Source: Bacteroidales bacterium
Lineage (GTDB): Bacteria; Bacteroidota; Bacteroidia; Bacteroidales; UBA932
Assembly (NCBI GenBank): GCA_017461285.1
Contig: JAFTYS010000026.1
Span: 9,771 to 73,770 of the forward strand
Length of the DNA stretch: 64,000 bases
Direction: 5' to 3'
Shown here: in pieces, positions 1 to 8,347 of the stretch
Layout: the number at the start of each line of letters is the position of its first letter
Numbering within the stretch: position 1 is the first letter of the stretch
Position numbers and translations under genes: made by a program
Notes under the pieces: generated by a model
Told to the model about the DNA's origin: nothing
What the model saw: only the letters and a program-made list of their open reading frames with translations
The model's database searches: none

Positions 1-164
<164 letters not shown>

Positions 165-285
165 TCACGAGATTTTCTTTTTGTCCGAAACTCGGGCCTG
201 AATAAGAAAAAATCATACAAAATTAGTGAAAAATGTCGAGAAAGCTGCGCCTTTTTCTAAAAAATAATAGTGTGTCGCACAAAAG

Positions 286-317
286 CAAAACAAGGAGGCT
301 GATGCCTCCTTGTTTTG
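286..317 (-). terminator. Intrinsic terminator after tRNA-Arg
   Basis: A 14-bp perfect stem (286-299 with 304-317) with a 4-nt loop is followed on the minus strand by T-rich sequence. It abuts the tRNA-Arg 3' end at 318 and is therefore its likely terminator. Confidence 0.8.
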
Positions 318-389
318 TACCCCCATGCGGAATCGAACCGCAACCGTCAGAACCGGAATCTGAAATTCTATCCATTAAACTATAGGGGC
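318..389 (-). tRNA. tRNA-Arg, anticodon CCG
   Basis: Folding the minus strand gives a complete cloverleaf of 72 nt without encoded CCA: acceptor GCCCCTA paired with TGGGGGT, a D stem GTTT/GAAT, an anticodon stem TCAGA/TCTGA around the loop TTCCGGT (anticodon CCG, reading CGG), and a T arm with the loop TTCGATTC. It stands alone between a promoter-like motif and an intrinsic terminator, so it is probably a monocistronic tRNA gene. Confidence 0.9.
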
Positions 390-420
390 ATATACGAAAT
401 TTCACATTGCAATTCTTTTG

Positions 421-454
421 CAAATATAGTTAAAAATGAGGATTTCGCCACAAA
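421..454 (-). promoter_or_regulatory. Promoter of tRNA-Arg
   Basis: Read on the minus strand, TTTG (451-454) lies 22 nt upstream of TATATTTG (421-428), the Bacteroidota -33/-7 pattern, ending about 31 nt before the tRNA 5' end. Confidence 0.6.
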
Positions 455-485
455 ATAAGCCCGTATTCCCACATGTGGCGAAATC
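441..485. repeat. 12-bp perfect inverted repeat between tRNA-Arg and fabD
   Basis: GATTTCGCCACA (441-452) is repeated in inverse at 474-485 with a 21-nt spacer. It covers the presumed -33 region of tRNA-Arg and lies just upstream of the TAATTTTG (512-519) in front of fabD. There is no T tract, so an operator is more likely than a terminator. The binding protein is unknown. Confidence 0.5.
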
Positions 486-594
486 ATGTACCCCTCTTTG
501 TCTGAATTTTGTAATTTTGTAACTGTTTAATAAATACAGTCCGGACCGGATGTCTGAATAAGTCAGACAGATAGTCCTTAAACAGAATGTAAAA

Positions 595-1482
595 ATGAAG
601 AAAGCTTATATTTTCCCCGGCCAGGGATCTCAGTTTCCGGGAATGGCGAAAGAACTCTATGACACCGATCCTGTAGCCCGTGACCTGTTTGAAAAGGCAA
701 ACGAGATACTCGGCTTCAGAATAACAGATATCATGTTCGGCGGGACTGCCGAAGATCTCAAGCAGACCAAGGTCACACAGCCGGCCGTCTTTCTGCATTC
801 CGTGATTCAGGCAAAATGCCTTCCTGACTTCTCACCAGACATGGTAGCCGGTCATTCTTTAGGAGAGTTCTCTGCGTTGGTCGCTTCTGGAGCACTGAGT
901 TTTGAAGACGGTCTGCGTCTCGTGGCGACCCGTGCTATGGCCATGCAGAAAGCATGTGAAGCCCATCCGGGTGCTATGGCGGCAGTCATAGCTCTGCCAG
1001 CAGATGTAGTTGAGAGTGTCTGCGCTTCATGCAGTTCGGCCGATTCTGTGGTGGTTGCAGCAAATTACAACTGTGACGGACAGATAGTCATTTCAGGGGC
1101 ATCGGATGCTGTCGCATCGGCGTGCGTCAAGATGAAGGAAGCGGGAGCGAAACGTGCCCTTCCTCTGCCTGTCGGTGGCGCATTCCATTCTCCTCTGATG
1201 GAAACAGCACGCGAAGAACTGGCAAAAGGTATTGAAGCGGCTGAATTCCGTAGTCCTGTCTGTCCTATATATCAGAATGTGACTGCGCTGGCATCAACGG
1301 ATCCTGATGAAATAAAGACCAACCTTCTTGCTCAGCTTACTTCTCCTGTAAGATGGACGCAGAGCGTAAAGAATATGATGGCGGATGGAGCCACATGTTT
1401 CATCGAAGTCGGTCCCGGCAAGGTCCTGCAGGGTCTCGTAGCCAAAATCGCCGATGATTCCGTAGAAATCACCGGCGCCTGA
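595..1482 (+). CDS. fabD: Malonyl-CoA:ACP transacylase
   Basis: FabD moves malonyl groups from CoA to acyl carrier protein and so supplies the extender unit for fatty-acid synthesis in the cytoplasm. The 295-residue product has the family's normal length and all its landmarks: FPGQGSQ at residues 7-13, the nucleophile elbow GHSLGE with Ser88, and the catalytic histidine in GGAFHSP (His198). The start is supported by the conserved MKKAYIFPGQGSQ opening. A TAATTTTG motif at 512-519 may be its promoter, with a 12-bp inverted repeat just upstream. It ends only 6 nt from the converging S24-type regulator gene, with no terminator visible between them. It lies outside the inverted duplication and has no second copy here. 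Confidence 0.96.
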   Translation: MKKAYIFPGQGSQFPGMAKELYDTDPVARDLFEKANEILGFRITDIMFGGTAEDLKQTKVTQPAVFLHSVIQAKCLPDFSPDMVAGHSLGEFSALVASGALSFEDGLRLVATRAMAMQKACEAHPGAMAAVIALPADVVESVCASCSSADSVVVAANYNCDGQIVISGASDAVASACVKMKEAGAKRALPLPVGGAFHSPLMETAREELAKGIEAAEFRSPVCPIYQNVTALASTDPDEIKTNLLAQLTSPVRWTQSVKNMMADGATCFIEVGPGKVLQGLVAKIADDSVEITGA

Positions 1483-1488
1483 TATTCT

Positions 1489-2169
1489 CTAAATATTGGG
1501 AATAAGCACACCCACGACTCGAAAGATGTTGATCACATCGCTGAAAGGCAGCTCGAAGTCGGGGAATTCCGCCTGATTCTCTGCGACGAACTTGAGGGTG
1601 TCCCCATTGTCGATTATCCTTCTGAGGAACATTCCCTGCGAGGCTGTGTCGACTACATAGATTTCTCCGTTGATGATTGTGGAGTCTTTCGGCATCCTGC
1701 GCAGAGCCATCAGATAGCCTCGGCAGATGCGTGGGGCCATTGCGTCCCCCGGACAGGTGGCAAAGATGTCATGCTTCTGGAAATGAGGTACATGCGGAAG
1801 TCTTTCCACGTGTAGCGATCCCATCACATAATCATATATGTTGATCTCTGGTGCTCTGAACAGCCTTGCCGGAATCACGGGGATGTCATCGTCATGGTTG
1901 AGTTCCGGATGGTCCTCGATGTCATATTCCTTGACCATGTGGTCGGTTGTGTCAAACATAGGCCCTTCGCCGGTAAGAAGCCAGTTGATCCTGAATCCGA
2001 AAGCCTTGTTCCATTTGACGGCTGAATTCTTTCCGAAAGGGCGGCCGTTGAGCTGATTGCTGACAGCGGCCTGTTGCACATTGAGAATATTGGCCGCATC
2101 CTGCTGAGACATTCCGGACTCACTGAAGTATTCTTTGATTCTTCTACCTATTTCTATAGGGTTATTCAT
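1489..2169 (-). CDS. XRE-family regulator with S24 (LexA/CI-like) C-terminal domain, copy A
   Basis: The 226-residue product has an N-terminal helix-turn-helix of the XRE type (about residues 7-65, ending in the NWLLTGEGPMF motif) and a C-terminal S24-like domain (about 110-226). Such proteins repress transcription, and canonical S24 members are inactivated by self-cleavage. Here the usual GDSM motif reads GDAM (CPGDAMAPRICRG), so the nucleophilic serine is an alanine, and the same holds in copy B. Self-cleavage is therefore unlikely. The gene diverges from a small membrane protein, and a TTTACA-N7-TGTAAA palindrome sits 16 nt upstream of its start; the same arrangement is found in copy B, which suggests autoregulation. 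It resembles a phage repressor, but there are no phage genes around it. Confidence 0.85.
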   Translation of the reverse strand: MNNPIEIGRRIKEYFSESGMSQQDAANILNVQQAAVSNQLNGRPFGKNSAVKWNKAFGFRINWLLTGEGPMFDTTDHMVKEYDIEDHPELNHDDDIPVIPARLFRAPEINIYDYVMGSLHVERLPHVPHFQKHDIFATCPGDAMAPRICRGYLMALRRMPKDSTIINGEIYVVDTASQGMFLRRIIDNGDTLKFVAENQAEFPDFELPFSDVINIFRVVGVLIPNI

Positions 2170-2185
2170 AGTTTTGTGTAGTTGG

Positions 2186-2204
2186 TTTACAAAATTTGTG
2201 TAAA
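2186..2204. promoter_or_regulatory. Candidate operator of the S24-type regulator, copy A
   Basis: TTTACA-N7-TGTAAA, a 6+7+6 palindrome 16 nt upstream of the regulator's start codon. Copy B has the same half-sites and spacing at 34581-34599, 14 nt upstream of its start. The spacer bases differ while the half-sites do not, which points to a protein-binding site. Confidence 0.6.
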
Positions 2205-2242
2205 AAATAACTAAAAAGTGTTGTTTATTACAAAAACGGTGT

Positions 2243-2283
2243 TATATTTGTGGTGATTTCTGTAATAATTCGGTGCAAATATA
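2243..2283. promoter_or_regulatory. Divergent promoters between S24 regulator and small membrane protein, copy A
   Basis: TATATTTG on the plus strand (2243-2250) faces the small protein at 2293. On the minus strand TATATTTG (2276-2283) faces the regulator, about 106 nt from its start. The sequence GTTATATTTGCACC around the regulator promoter recurs in copy B at a nearly equal distance (about 103 nt). Confidence 0.6.
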
Positions 2284-2292
2284 ACATAAATT

Positions 2293-2514
2293 ATGGGAAT
2301 TAGATTAAATGTTTCAAAATTTGTAGAGTCATGCTCAAAGAGCATAGTCAAGTATTTCTCTACTATGACCCTTGAAAAGGGCTCTTCTCTCGTGTGTTTT
2401 ACAATGGGCACTGTATTCCTTATTCTTGCACTGTTCGGCCCATGGAAATATTATGTAACCATGAGCCTCTGCTACCTTGCAGCCTTTATTGTCACGGAAG
2501 ACCGGGAAAGATAA
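2293..2514 (+). CDS. Small membrane protein, copy A (unknown function)
   Basis: I do not recognise a family. The 73-residue product has two hydrophobic stretches, about residues 31-49 and 53-67, separated by a short loop with GPWKYY, and ends in a charged tail. It is divergent from the S24-type regulator across a shared promoter region and ends in a hairpin it shares with the converging peptidase gene. A 74-residue counterpart sits in the same relative place in copy B (34216-34440). The two keep LEK, CF, LI.AL.G.W and TM..C at matching positions, but elsewhere are much more different than the flanking enzymes. Conservation of position and topology in both arms is the main evidence that it is a real gene, possibly under control of the regulator. 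Confidence 0.65.
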   Translation: MGIRLNVSKFVESCSKSIVKYFSTMTLEKGSSLVCFTMGTVFLILALFGPWKYYVTMSLCYLAAFIVTEDRER

Positions 2515-2544
2515 AGGTCTGAATGGCGTCACCATTCAGACCTT
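2514..2544. terminator. Bidirectional terminator between small membrane protein and S9 peptidase
   Basis: A 13-bp perfect stem (2514-2526 with 2532-2544) and a 5-nt loop separate two converging genes. Confidence 0.65.
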
Positions 2545-2552
2545 CAAATACC

Positions 2553-4928
2553 TTAGAGCCATTCAGAAAGCCATCTGAAATACTCCCTGTGCCACATCAT
2601 CGCGTTCTGCGGTTTGAGAATCCAGTGGTTCTCATCCGGGAATATGAGCAGTCTTGAAGGCACACCCATCATCTGGGCTGCGTTGTATGCAGCCATTCCC
2701 TGATCTACAGGCACTCTGTAGTCCATCGCACCATGTATCACCATCAACGGAGTGTTCCACTTCGTGACCTTCTTGTGAGGTGACTCGGCATAATGGCGTA
2801 CTGCACGAGGTGCATTGCTCCAAGGAGATCCTCCCTGACGTATGCCGCCGAATGTCTGTCCGTCGCCTGCCGGACCGACAGGAGCTGAAGCCGTTCCCAG
2901 ACGTGAGTCGAACCATGCCTCATGCAGGCCGCCGTTGTCGAAGTTAGGGAACCAGAGCTCCTCTGTAGTCATATACATGTGCTCCTGGTTGAAGATTCCC
3001 GCATGAGCGATGAAGGCGTCGAACATGCCCTCGTGGGTTCCGCAAAGATTATATACCGAATATCCTCCGTAGCTTGCACCGCAGGCGGCCATCTTTCCTA
3101 CGAAAGGCTCTGCCTTGAGTTCGCGTGCAGCGGCAAGATAGTCCTGCATGTTCAGACCCGGATAATCACCCGAAATCTGCTCTGTCCAATCCTGCCCGAA
3201 AGCTGTGGTTCCGCGGCGGTTAGGCAGCACGACCACATAGCCCTGATCGGCCATCAGACGGTAGTTCCATCTGTAAGACCATCCCTGGCTGAGGGTTCCC
3301 TGGGGACCTCCGAGGCAGATGAGGATTGCCGGATATTCCTTTGATGCGTCGAACTGAGGAGGGTAGAGAACCCAGGTCAGCATGTCCTTTCCGTCAACGG
3401 TCCTTACCATGCGCGCCTCGGTCTCATGTGGAGTAAGCTGTGAAAGCAGGTGGTCGTTCTCAGCTGTGATCTGCTTGCAGTCCGCAGCTGCTGCCACGCC
3501 GTCAGCGGGTACAGTCACAGCAACAAGTTCGGTAGGGAAGTCCATGCTGCACCATGTCGTGTAAAGAGTCTTGCTTCCATCCTCAGATTCCGCTACATGG
3601 AACGGCGAACCGAAATCATACCAGAGGTCATCGGCAGTAAGTCTCTCTATTTCCCAAGGGGCAAGCTTCTTTGCAACCGCGGCTTTTCTGAGACCTTCAA
3701 CTGCTTCTGTAGAAGGACCTTCGGCAACGAATATTCCCTGAATACCCTCAGCAAGCGCTGCAAAATATATCTCTTCCGAATCTTCCGACCATACAGGGCC
3801 GCTTGCGTTGTATCTGAATGACTCGGTCACATCTGTGATGCCCCAGAACGAAGGCATTCCCTTTCCGTTTCCGGACACTTCCGACCAGTCTGCGTAAGCC
3901 ACCATAAGTCTCTGCTTGTCAGCCTCGTAGCCATCGCGGGCCATGCTTATCCATGCAAGTCTTGAACCGTCAGGACTCCATACCGGATCAGTGTCGTATC
4001 CGCCCTTCATGTCGATGACGGAGGTCTCGGCAGTCTTTACATTATATATATAGATTTCGGTATTGGTAGAGAAAGCATATTTCTTACCGACGAGCTTCCT
4101 GCATGAATATGCGATGAATCTGCTGTCCGGGCTCCATGCCAGCTGCTCGATGCCGCTGAAAGGCTCAGTAGGGAGTTCGTAAAGAGCGCCTTCCTCTCCA
4201 AGAATGTCAACCGAATTTTCAGCCGAAATGACTTTATTGCCTGAGAAGCTGAAATCAGCTATGTATGTATGCGGAATCTCCAGCACGGTATGGTCCCAAT
4301 GTCTGTAGAGCAGGTCGTCAGTCGTGTAGGCCGTTGCCTTGTCAAGCTCAGGATAGATGTCCGAAGGTGACTTCACATGGCTCTTCACATAGCTCACATA
4401 CATGATCTTCTTCTGGTCCGGAGAAAGCTTGAACTCGCCGACTCCCGAAGGAACGTCGCTGACCTGCTTCATTCCGCTCAGAGTCCATTTGCCACCTTTC
4501 TGACCGACCTTTGCCACCCAGACTTGTCCTCCCATAGTGAAGGCTATCTTCTTGCCGTCATTGCTCCATCGGGCATTGTTCAGGCTCTTTCCTGAAGTAG
4601 TGATCTGCTGAGGATCAGACCCGTCAAGGTTGCATATAAACAGATTGCGCACGCTTCTGTTCTCTTCCACAGAAGTATAGCTTACACCATATAATATATG
4701 TTCCCCGTCAGGTGATACCTGCGGATCGGAAAGTCGTCCGAATGCCAGCAGCACTTCCGGACTCATCTTGCCGTCTTCTACAATCATCGAGCTTCTGCCG
4801 ATATAGCCTTCGTCGCTCAATCCGTTCTTTTCTCTTGTCATGACAATCAGGATTCCTGCAGCAATTCCTATCAGGAATGTAAAACCGCAGATAAGTTTAA
4901 CTCTTTTCTTCATATAAGTGTAATTCAT
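2553..4928 (-). CDS. S9-family prolyl-oligopeptidase-like peptidase, copy A
   Basis: This 791-residue protein has an N-terminal membrane segment (about residues 13-30), a TolB/PD40-type beta-propeller with repeated WSPDSR and WSPDGS blades, and a C-terminal alpha/beta-hydrolase peptidase domain. The catalytic triad is visible as Ser619 in GASYGGYS, Asp736 in HGAMDYRVP and His768 in DENHW. The family trims short peptides, often as dipeptidyl peptidases, and this one is probably anchored facing the periplasm. Its start overlaps the WYL gene stop by 4 nt (ATGA), so the two are probably translationally coupled in a recG-WYL-S9 operon. An ATG five codons later (MKKRVK) is an equally good start. 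The exact cleavage specificity cannot be read from sequence. Confidence 0.9.
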   Translation of the reverse strand: MNYTYMKKRVKLICGFTFLIGIAAGILIVMTREKNGLSDEGYIGRSSMIVEDGKMSPEVLLAFGRLSDPQVSPDGEHILYGVSYTSVEENRSVRNLFICNLDGSDPQQITTSGKSLNNARWSNDGKKIAFTMGGQVWVAKVGQKGGKWTLSGMKQVSDVPSGVGEFKLSPDQKKIMYVSYVKSHVKSPSDIYPELDKATAYTTDDLLYRHWDHTVLEIPHTYIADFSFSGNKVISAENSVDILGEEGALYELPTEPFSGIEQLAWSPDSRFIAYSCRKLVGKKYAFSTNTEIYIYNVKTAETSVIDMKGGYDTDPVWSPDGSRLAWISMARDGYEADKQRLMVAYADWSEVSGNGKGMPSFWGITDVTESFRYNASGPVWSEDSEEIYFAALAEGIQGIFVAEGPSTEAVEGLRKAAVAKKLAPWEIERLTADDLWYDFGSPFHVAESEDGSKTLYTTWCSMDFPTELVAVTVPADGVAAAADCKQITAENDHLLSQLTPHETEARMVRTVDGKDMLTWVLYPPQFDASKEYPAILICLGGPQGTLSQGWSYRWNYRLMADQGYVVVLPNRRGTTAFGQDWTEQISGDYPGLNMQDYLAAARELKAEPFVGKMAACGASYGGYSVYNLCGTHEGMFDAFIAHAGIFNQEHMYMTTEELWFPNFDNGGLHEAWFDSRLGTASAPVGPAGDGQTFGGIRQGGSPWSNAPRAVRHYAESPHKKVTKWNTPLMVIHGAMDYRVPVDQGMAAYNAAQMMGVPSRLLIFPDENHWILKPQNAMMWHREYFRWLSEWL

Positions 4929-5872
4929 TTGTTATCTATGCCATAATCCGACACACCGGATTGAAGCTGTTTTGCTACGGCAGTCCTTACCGGCTCAGGC
5001 GATAGTACCTCCACCCTTCCGGCAAATTTGCAGAACTCCATCACAAGGTTTTCATTAGGGCAGACGAAGATGCTGAAGATCACGTCATCTCCTTTCTTTC
5101 CGTATCTGTCCATGATTTCCAGCCTCTGGCGTCCTGTCACTTCTGTCTGGCTGGAATGAACAGGGAGGTCCCTGAGGAATCTTGCCTCCGTAGGTGAAGC
5201 CTTGAATAGAATCGTCTGTCCCGGTCCTTCCGGAAGATAAATTCCAAAACTTGTCGCAAACAGCTCGTCCACATCAAACCCGTCCGGCATCCGGAACTTT
5301 CTGTCCGTCACTTCCATGTGCTGGATTCTGTCCAGTCCGTAAACACGCAGAGCCTCTCTCTCCAGACAATAGCCGATGATATACCATCTCTTGGCAAATT
5401 CTTTCACTGCGTACGGTCTTAAAGTGTATTGACCACCCTGAGAACTGGTGTATTTCTGGTATGTGATGACAATCTCCAGTCCTTCTGTCATTGCTTCAAG
5501 GACGGCAGTCAGATGACTGTGTCCCGACGGAATGTCCTCCACAGACACTCTTCCCGACAGCCTTTCTTTTCCCAGAGCCAGCATGTTGTTGACAGTGAAT
5601 GTGTTTATCAGCCATGCAGTCTCGGCATTCTCGTCGCTCACGTCTTCCGAGTATTCGACAAAATATCGGTTCGTGCTGCGGTTGCAACCTATCCTGACTC
5701 CGAAGACCTCCTCCACGGCTTCACGATGGTTGTTGAACGTACGACGCGAATACGGACTGTCAAACCTTTCCTCCCACCTGTCTGAGATATCCTCCAGACT
5801 GAGGCCACGCTCTCCGGCCCTGATGAACGTCTGCACCAGCCAGATGTATTTCCTTAATAACTCCGTTACCAT
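4925..5872 (-). CDS. WYL-domain transcriptional regulator, copy A
   Basis: The 315-residue product has an N-terminal helix-turn-helix-like region (about residues 1-70, with YSRRTFNNHREAVEEVFGV) and a WYL domain in the middle (about 125-205), where KRWYIIGYC and the YGLDRI motif are typical. WYL proteins act as transcription factors that sense a ligand, often linked to DNA damage or phage responses. It lies downstream of recG and overlaps the S9 peptidase start. In copy B only 3 nt separate it from recG, whereas here a 62-nt gap holds a dispersed repeat. The conserved place after recG hints at a stress or recombination role, but no target is visible. Confidence 0.85.
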   Translation of the reverse strand: MVTELLRKYIWLVQTFIRAGERGLSLEDISDRWEERFDSPYSRRTFNNHREAVEEVFGVRIGCNRSTNRYFVEYSEDVSDENAETAWLINTFTVNNMLALGKERLSGRVSVEDIPSGHSHLTAVLEAMTEGLEIVITYQKYTSSQGGQYTLRPYAVKEFAKRWYIIGYCLEREALRVYGLDRIQHMEVTDRKFRMPDGFDVDELFATSFGIYLPEGPGQTILFKASPTEARFLRDLPVHSSQTEVTGRQRLEIMDRYGKKGDDVIFSIFVCPNENLVMEFCKFAGRVEVLSPEPVRTAVAKQLQSGVSDYGIDNK

Positions 5873-5884
5873 ATCAATATATGT

Positions 5885-5934
5885 CTGTTATCCTGAACAT
5901 CCTTCTGTCATTCTGAACGAAGTGAAGAATCTTT
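5885..5934. repeat. Dispersed repeat of the CATTCTGAACGAAGTGAAGAATC type between recG and WYL, copy A only
   Basis: The stretch at 5906-5934, with a partial second unit at 5885-5902, matches a repeat widespread in bacterial intergenic regions. Its translation VILNEVKNL often shows up as a false peptide. The matching junction in copy B (30955-30957) is only 3 nt long, so this is an insertion in copy A or a loss in copy B. Confidence 0.6.
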
Positions 5935-8117
5935 CAACTGATTTTACTATAATCCTTCACCTGATATTTGTCCTTCCGTAATTCATTGCGCAGCAGCTGA
6001 TTCTGATCCGCATGAAGCGTCGGATCCTCCCTCAGTACGGCCTCCGCGCAGTCCCTGGCCGCATTGAGTATAAGTCCGTCCTTGGCCAGAGAAGCTATGT
6101 TGAGACTTATCGGCAGACCGCTCTGCTGAGTTCCCTCCAGATCGCCCGGCCCCCTCATCTTCATGTCTTCCTCCGCCAGCTCGAATCCGTTTTCGGTAGC
6201 GCACATAAGCTCGATCCTGTGCTTCGACTCCTTGCTCATCTTGTGTCCTGTCATCAGCACGCAGTACGACTTCTCGCTTCCTCGTCCCACTCGGCCACGC
6301 AACTGATGAAGCTGACTGAGTCCGAATCTTTCCGCGCTCTCAATCACCATCACCGATGCGTTAGGCACATCCACTCCGACTTCGATAACCGAAGTCGCCA
6401 CAAGAATATCTGCCCTGCCTGCAGCAAAAGCATCCATATTGAACTTCTTCACATCGTTCTGCTGCTTGCCATGCACCACAGCCGTCTTGTAGTCCGGGAA
6501 AGGGAAGTGCTTGATGATATCCTCAGCTCCGGCTTCAAGGCTCTGGTAGTCAAGCTTCTCTGTTTCGTTGATCAGAGGATAAACCACAAAAATCTGGCGT
6601 CCCAGCGCAATCTGGTCCTTCATGAACTTATAGAGTGCCGGCCTTTTACCTTCGGTCGCATGAATCGTCTGCACCGGCTTTCTTCCAGGAGGAAGTTCGT
6701 CGATAACGGACACATCAAGGTCTCCGTACAGAGTCATGGCGAGAGTGCGCGGAATAGGCGTCGCCGTCATCACAAGCACATGCGGAGGCGCTCCACAAAC
6801 TGATTTTCTCCACAGTTTCGACCTCTGTTCCACACCGAACCTGTGCTGCTCGTCTATGATTGCCAGACCGAGATTGCGGAATACAACATTGTCTTCTATC
6901 AACGCATGTGTGCCTACTATGATGCCTATGCTGCCGTCCTCAAGTCCGGCATGGACCTCTCTTCTCTCAGTGGTCTTGGAACTGCCTGTAAGCAGTGCAG
7001 ACTTTACGCCTGTCGGCTCCAGGAACTTCTGAATGTTTTTATAATGCTGCTGGGCAAGCACTTCCGTAGGTGCCATTATGCATGCCTGAAAGCCGTTTCC
7101 TATCGCTATCAATGCTGTGAGCACGGCAACCATTGTCTTGCCGCTTCCGACATCTCCCTGAAGAAGCCTGTTCATCTGATGCCCGCTCTTCATGTCGTTG
7201 CGGATCTCCGTGATCACCCTTTTCTGAGCACCTGTGAGAGGGAAGGGAAGTGCCTCGTAACATCTGTTGAATGCATCACCGACCTTTGGCATGATGATGC
7301 CCTGCTCAGCCCTGCTCCGCACATATTTCTGTTTCAGAAGCGATAGCTGCAAATAAAAGAGCTCTTCGAATTTAAGCCTGTATTTCGCCTTTTCAAGCGA
7401 AACCATATCCTTCGGGAAATGAATGTTCCTCAATGCAAAATGTATTGGTACGAGCCCGCACTGCCTCATTATATATTCCGGCAGACTCTCCTCCACGGCC
7501 CCAAGAGCCTTGTTGAGCGCCGACTCCATCAGCTTGTTCATCACCTTGCCGGTCACCCCGCTGTTCTTGAGTCTTTCCGTGCTCTGATAAACTCCCGTCA
7601 TCGACATCCCGGCACCCGCTCCCGCTGCTGCTCCTGCCGGCACCGCGTCCACCTCAGGATGCACGATGTTCATCCTGCCGTTAAACGCCGTCGGCTTCCC
7701 GAAAAACACCCACTCGCTGCCGCTCTTCAGCCTCTCATACATCCACTTGATACCCTTGAAGAACACCAGCTCCATCTCTCCGCTTCCGTCGCTTACCCAC
7801 ACACTCATCCTCTTCACCGTGTTGAACTTCACGGCCTTTCCGGCGGTTCCTCCAGCAGCTTCTCCTGCAGCCGGACCGTTACCGAACAGATCCACCCTCA
7901 CGACCCGTGCGCGGAACTGTACATAAGCCATGTCCGGTCTCGCGTCGGCAATCCTCATCATAGAACTCCGGTCGATATACCTGAACGGATAAAGCCTCAG
8001 GAGTTCCCCCACGTTACCTACGCCAAGCTCCTTCCGCAGCAGATCGGCCCTCTTCGGCCCGACCCCCGGCAGAAACTGAATATCCATCTCCAGAGCGCTC
8101 TTTTCCATATGTGCCAT
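5934..8117 (-). CDS. recG: ATP-dependent DNA helicase RecG, copy A
   Basis: RecG reverses stalled replication forks and branch-migrates Holliday junctions. The 727-residue protein has a helix-hairpin-helix-like start (FLPGVGPKRADLL), the wedge/OB domain (about 60-160), Walker A GDVGSGKT at 321-328, the DEQH box at 422-425, the MTATPIPRTL motif and the late helicase motif QLRGRVGRG. The length is slightly over the usual 690 because of an Ala/Gly-rich insert at about residues 82-92 and another at about 161-170. It starts the minus-strand recG-WYL-S9 operon. A TAAATTTG motif (8125-8132) lies only 7 nt before the start codon, a spacing identical in copy B, so the mRNA may have almost no leader. 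Confidence 0.95.
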   Translation of the reverse strand: MAHMEKSALEMDIQFLPGVGPKRADLLRKELGVGNVGELLRLYPFRYIDRSSMMRIADARPDMAYVQFRARVVRVDLFGNGPAAGEAAGGTAGKAVKFNTVKRMSVWVSDGSGEMELVFFKGIKWMYERLKSGSEWVFFGKPTAFNGRMNIVHPEVDAVPAGAAAGAGAGMSMTGVYQSTERLKNSGVTGKVMNKLMESALNKALGAVEESLPEYIMRQCGLVPIHFALRNIHFPKDMVSLEKAKYRLKFEELFYLQLSLLKQKYVRSRAEQGIIMPKVGDAFNRCYEALPFPLTGAQKRVITEIRNDMKSGHQMNRLLQGDVGSGKTMVAVLTALIAIGNGFQACIMAPTEVLAQQHYKNIQKFLEPTGVKSALLTGSSKTTERREVHAGLEDGSIGIIVGTHALIEDNVVFRNLGLAIIDEQHRFGVEQRSKLWRKSVCGAPPHVLVMTATPIPRTLAMTLYGDLDVSVIDELPPGRKPVQTIHATEGKRPALYKFMKDQIALGRQIFVVYPLINETEKLDYQSLEAGAEDIIKHFPFPDYKTAVVHGKQQNDVKKFNMDAFAAGRADILVATSVIEVGVDVPNASVMVIESAERFGLSQLHQLRGRVGRGSEKSYCVLMTGHKMSKESKHRIELMCATENGFELAEEDMKMRGPGDLEGTQQSGLPISLNIASLAKDGLILNAARDCAEAVLREDPTLHADQNQLLRNELRKDKYQVKDYSKIS

Positions 8118-8347
8118 ATCACGGCAAATTTACAAAACTCTCCCCAAATAATCCATACCTCTGCCCAAAACTTTTGTATGCAACGCTCCCGACCGTCATG
8201 TCGCCAACTCCATCACAAGCCTCGCCACCGCCATTGGCGATTACCGCCACTAGCACCATATCCCAAACCGCTGCTGGAAACATCAAGACTGTGCCATTTC
8301 AAATAAAAAAGTTATCTTTGTAAGATATTTCATAAAAAGTAAATACA

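Noticed and set aside
1489..2169. Prophage repressor marking a phage
   Set aside because: No integrase, structural or lysis genes are near either copy, and the regulator belongs to a conserved chromosomal gene order.
6012..6803. Long plus-strand open frame of 263 codons inside recG copy A
   Set aside because: It is antisense to conserved RecG motifs, has no family resemblance and is an effect of codon use; the same holds for the long antisense frames over secA and pdxA.
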